A stretch of 5,344 bases of DNA, taken from assembly GCA_964514665.1 (NCBI GenBank), contig CAZESH010000297.1, forward strand, positions 1 through 5,344, in the 5' to 3' direction. Shown piece after piece: positions 5,016 to 5,344 of the stretch (positions are counted from its first letter, which is position 1; every line of letters starts with the position of its first letter). The notes under the pieces were generated by a model. That model did no database searches, was not told the DNA's origin, and saw only the letters and a list, made by a program, of their open reading frames with translations. A program made the translations under genes and the position numbers. Source of the DNA: CAZESH01 sp964514665 (GTDB lineage Bacteria; Bacillota; Bacilli; Paenibacillales; KCTC-25726).

Positions 5016-5344
5016 TGATGGGACTCCTTTTCGGCAATGTTCTCGGAAGTCAGACCGAATCTAAGCACCATGGACCGGACATGAACGGACGCGGTGGAAT
5101 TTGACAGGACTTCGGGCCATTGGCGCATGAGATGCTCCTGCCACTGCCGCGGATAATGCCAGTAGGTGAGCATGCCGAGATTGGCGCTGTCCGCTTTTCG
5201 CTCCTTCATGGCAGCAAAGGTTGCGCGGATTTCGGCTTCGATATTCGCGGAAATCTCCTGTTCCAGCTGTTGAATCGTTTGCTTCCGGGTAAGATCCTGA
5301 TCCTTCAGGTTCTCCATCACTTCGGCTTCAGCCTCGGCTTGGAT
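5012..5344 (-). CDS. Germinant receptor C subunit, Ger(x)C/GerAC lipoprotein family, C-terminal part (5' end outside window)
   Basis: The last 110 residues are present and the frame stays open to the right edge. A GTG at 5320-5318 and an ATG at 5317-5315 are internal codons, not starts, because the family protein is about 370-400 residues. The fragment fits the C-terminal domain of GerAC proteins: a long amphipathic helix of the form Q-L-E-x-E-I-x-x-x-I-E-A-E-I, then a basic stretch (MKERKADSANLGMLTYWHYP), the W-x-x-x-x-x-x-x-W pattern around QWQEHLMRQWPEVL, and a final strand V-x-V-x-S-M-V-L-R-F-G-L. Family members are lipoproteins on the outer face of the inner spore membrane and act with the A and B subunits. 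The usual DIxGFG element before the conserved aromatic segment reads SANLGML here, a divergent version. The signal peptide and lipobox lie outside the window. It ends at TGA 5014-5012, overlapping the D gene. Confidence 0.87.
   Translation of the reverse strand: MQAEAEAEVMENLKDQDLTRKQTIQQLEQEISANIEAEIRATFAAMKERKADSANLGMLTYWHYPRQWQEHLMRQWPEVLSNSTASVHVRSMVLRFGLTSENIAEKESHQ

Noticed and set aside
5315..5320. GTG/ATG codons as the start of a short 102-residue gene
   Set aside because: The frame is open to the window edge and the protein matches the C-terminal domain of GerAC, so these are internal codons of a longer gene.

Overview
The window looks like a chromosomal segment of an endospore-forming Firmicute, most likely of the Paenibacillaceae (Paenibacillus, Cohnella or a relative). 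The evidence is a spore germinant-receptor (ger) operon, strong AGGAGG-type ribosome binding sites, intrinsic terminators, and the typical Paenibacillus form of the bactofilin and the chromosomal ParM/StbA-like actin. The genus call is an inference from protein style and could not be searched. I see no rRNA, tRNA, CRISPR array, insertion sequence or phage gene.

Layout from left to right. (1) Positions 2-382 (+) are the 3' end of an ABC-2 type transporter permease. It converges on the next unit across a bidirectional intrinsic terminator (about 394-440). (2) Positions 1932-447 (-) are a two-gene unit: a membrane-anchored M23 (LytM-type) peptidoglycan endopeptidase followed by a bactofilin. The two overlap by 17 bases, and the bactofilin starts at TTG. 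(3) Positions 1933-2207 are an AT-rich divergent control region of 275 bases with candidate promoters on both strands. A near-identical motif (TATGGATAATCC / TATGGATAAATCC) sits in opposite orientation near each candidate promoter. (4) Positions 2208-3296 (+) are a lone ParM/StbA-like actin ATPase, closed by its own intrinsic terminator at 3333-3361. (5) Positions 5344-3421 (-) are the distal part of a ger operon in the order C (partial), D, B: the end of a GerAC-type lipoprotein, a 75-residue two-helix D subunit coupled by an ATGA overlap, and a GerAB-type permease that is about 70 residues longer than usual.

How the genes may work together. The peptidase and bactofilin form a recognisable pair: in other bacteria bactofilin polymers position M23 hydrolases for local wall remodelling. 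Here a second cytoskeletal polymer gene, the actin-like protein, is transcribed divergently from the pair and has no visible partition partner (no ParR-like gene, no iteron array). The bactofilin / M23 peptidase / actin-like trio around one control region is the most interesting part of the window. The ger genes would form an inner-spore-membrane receptor complex whose A subunit should lie just beyond the right edge.
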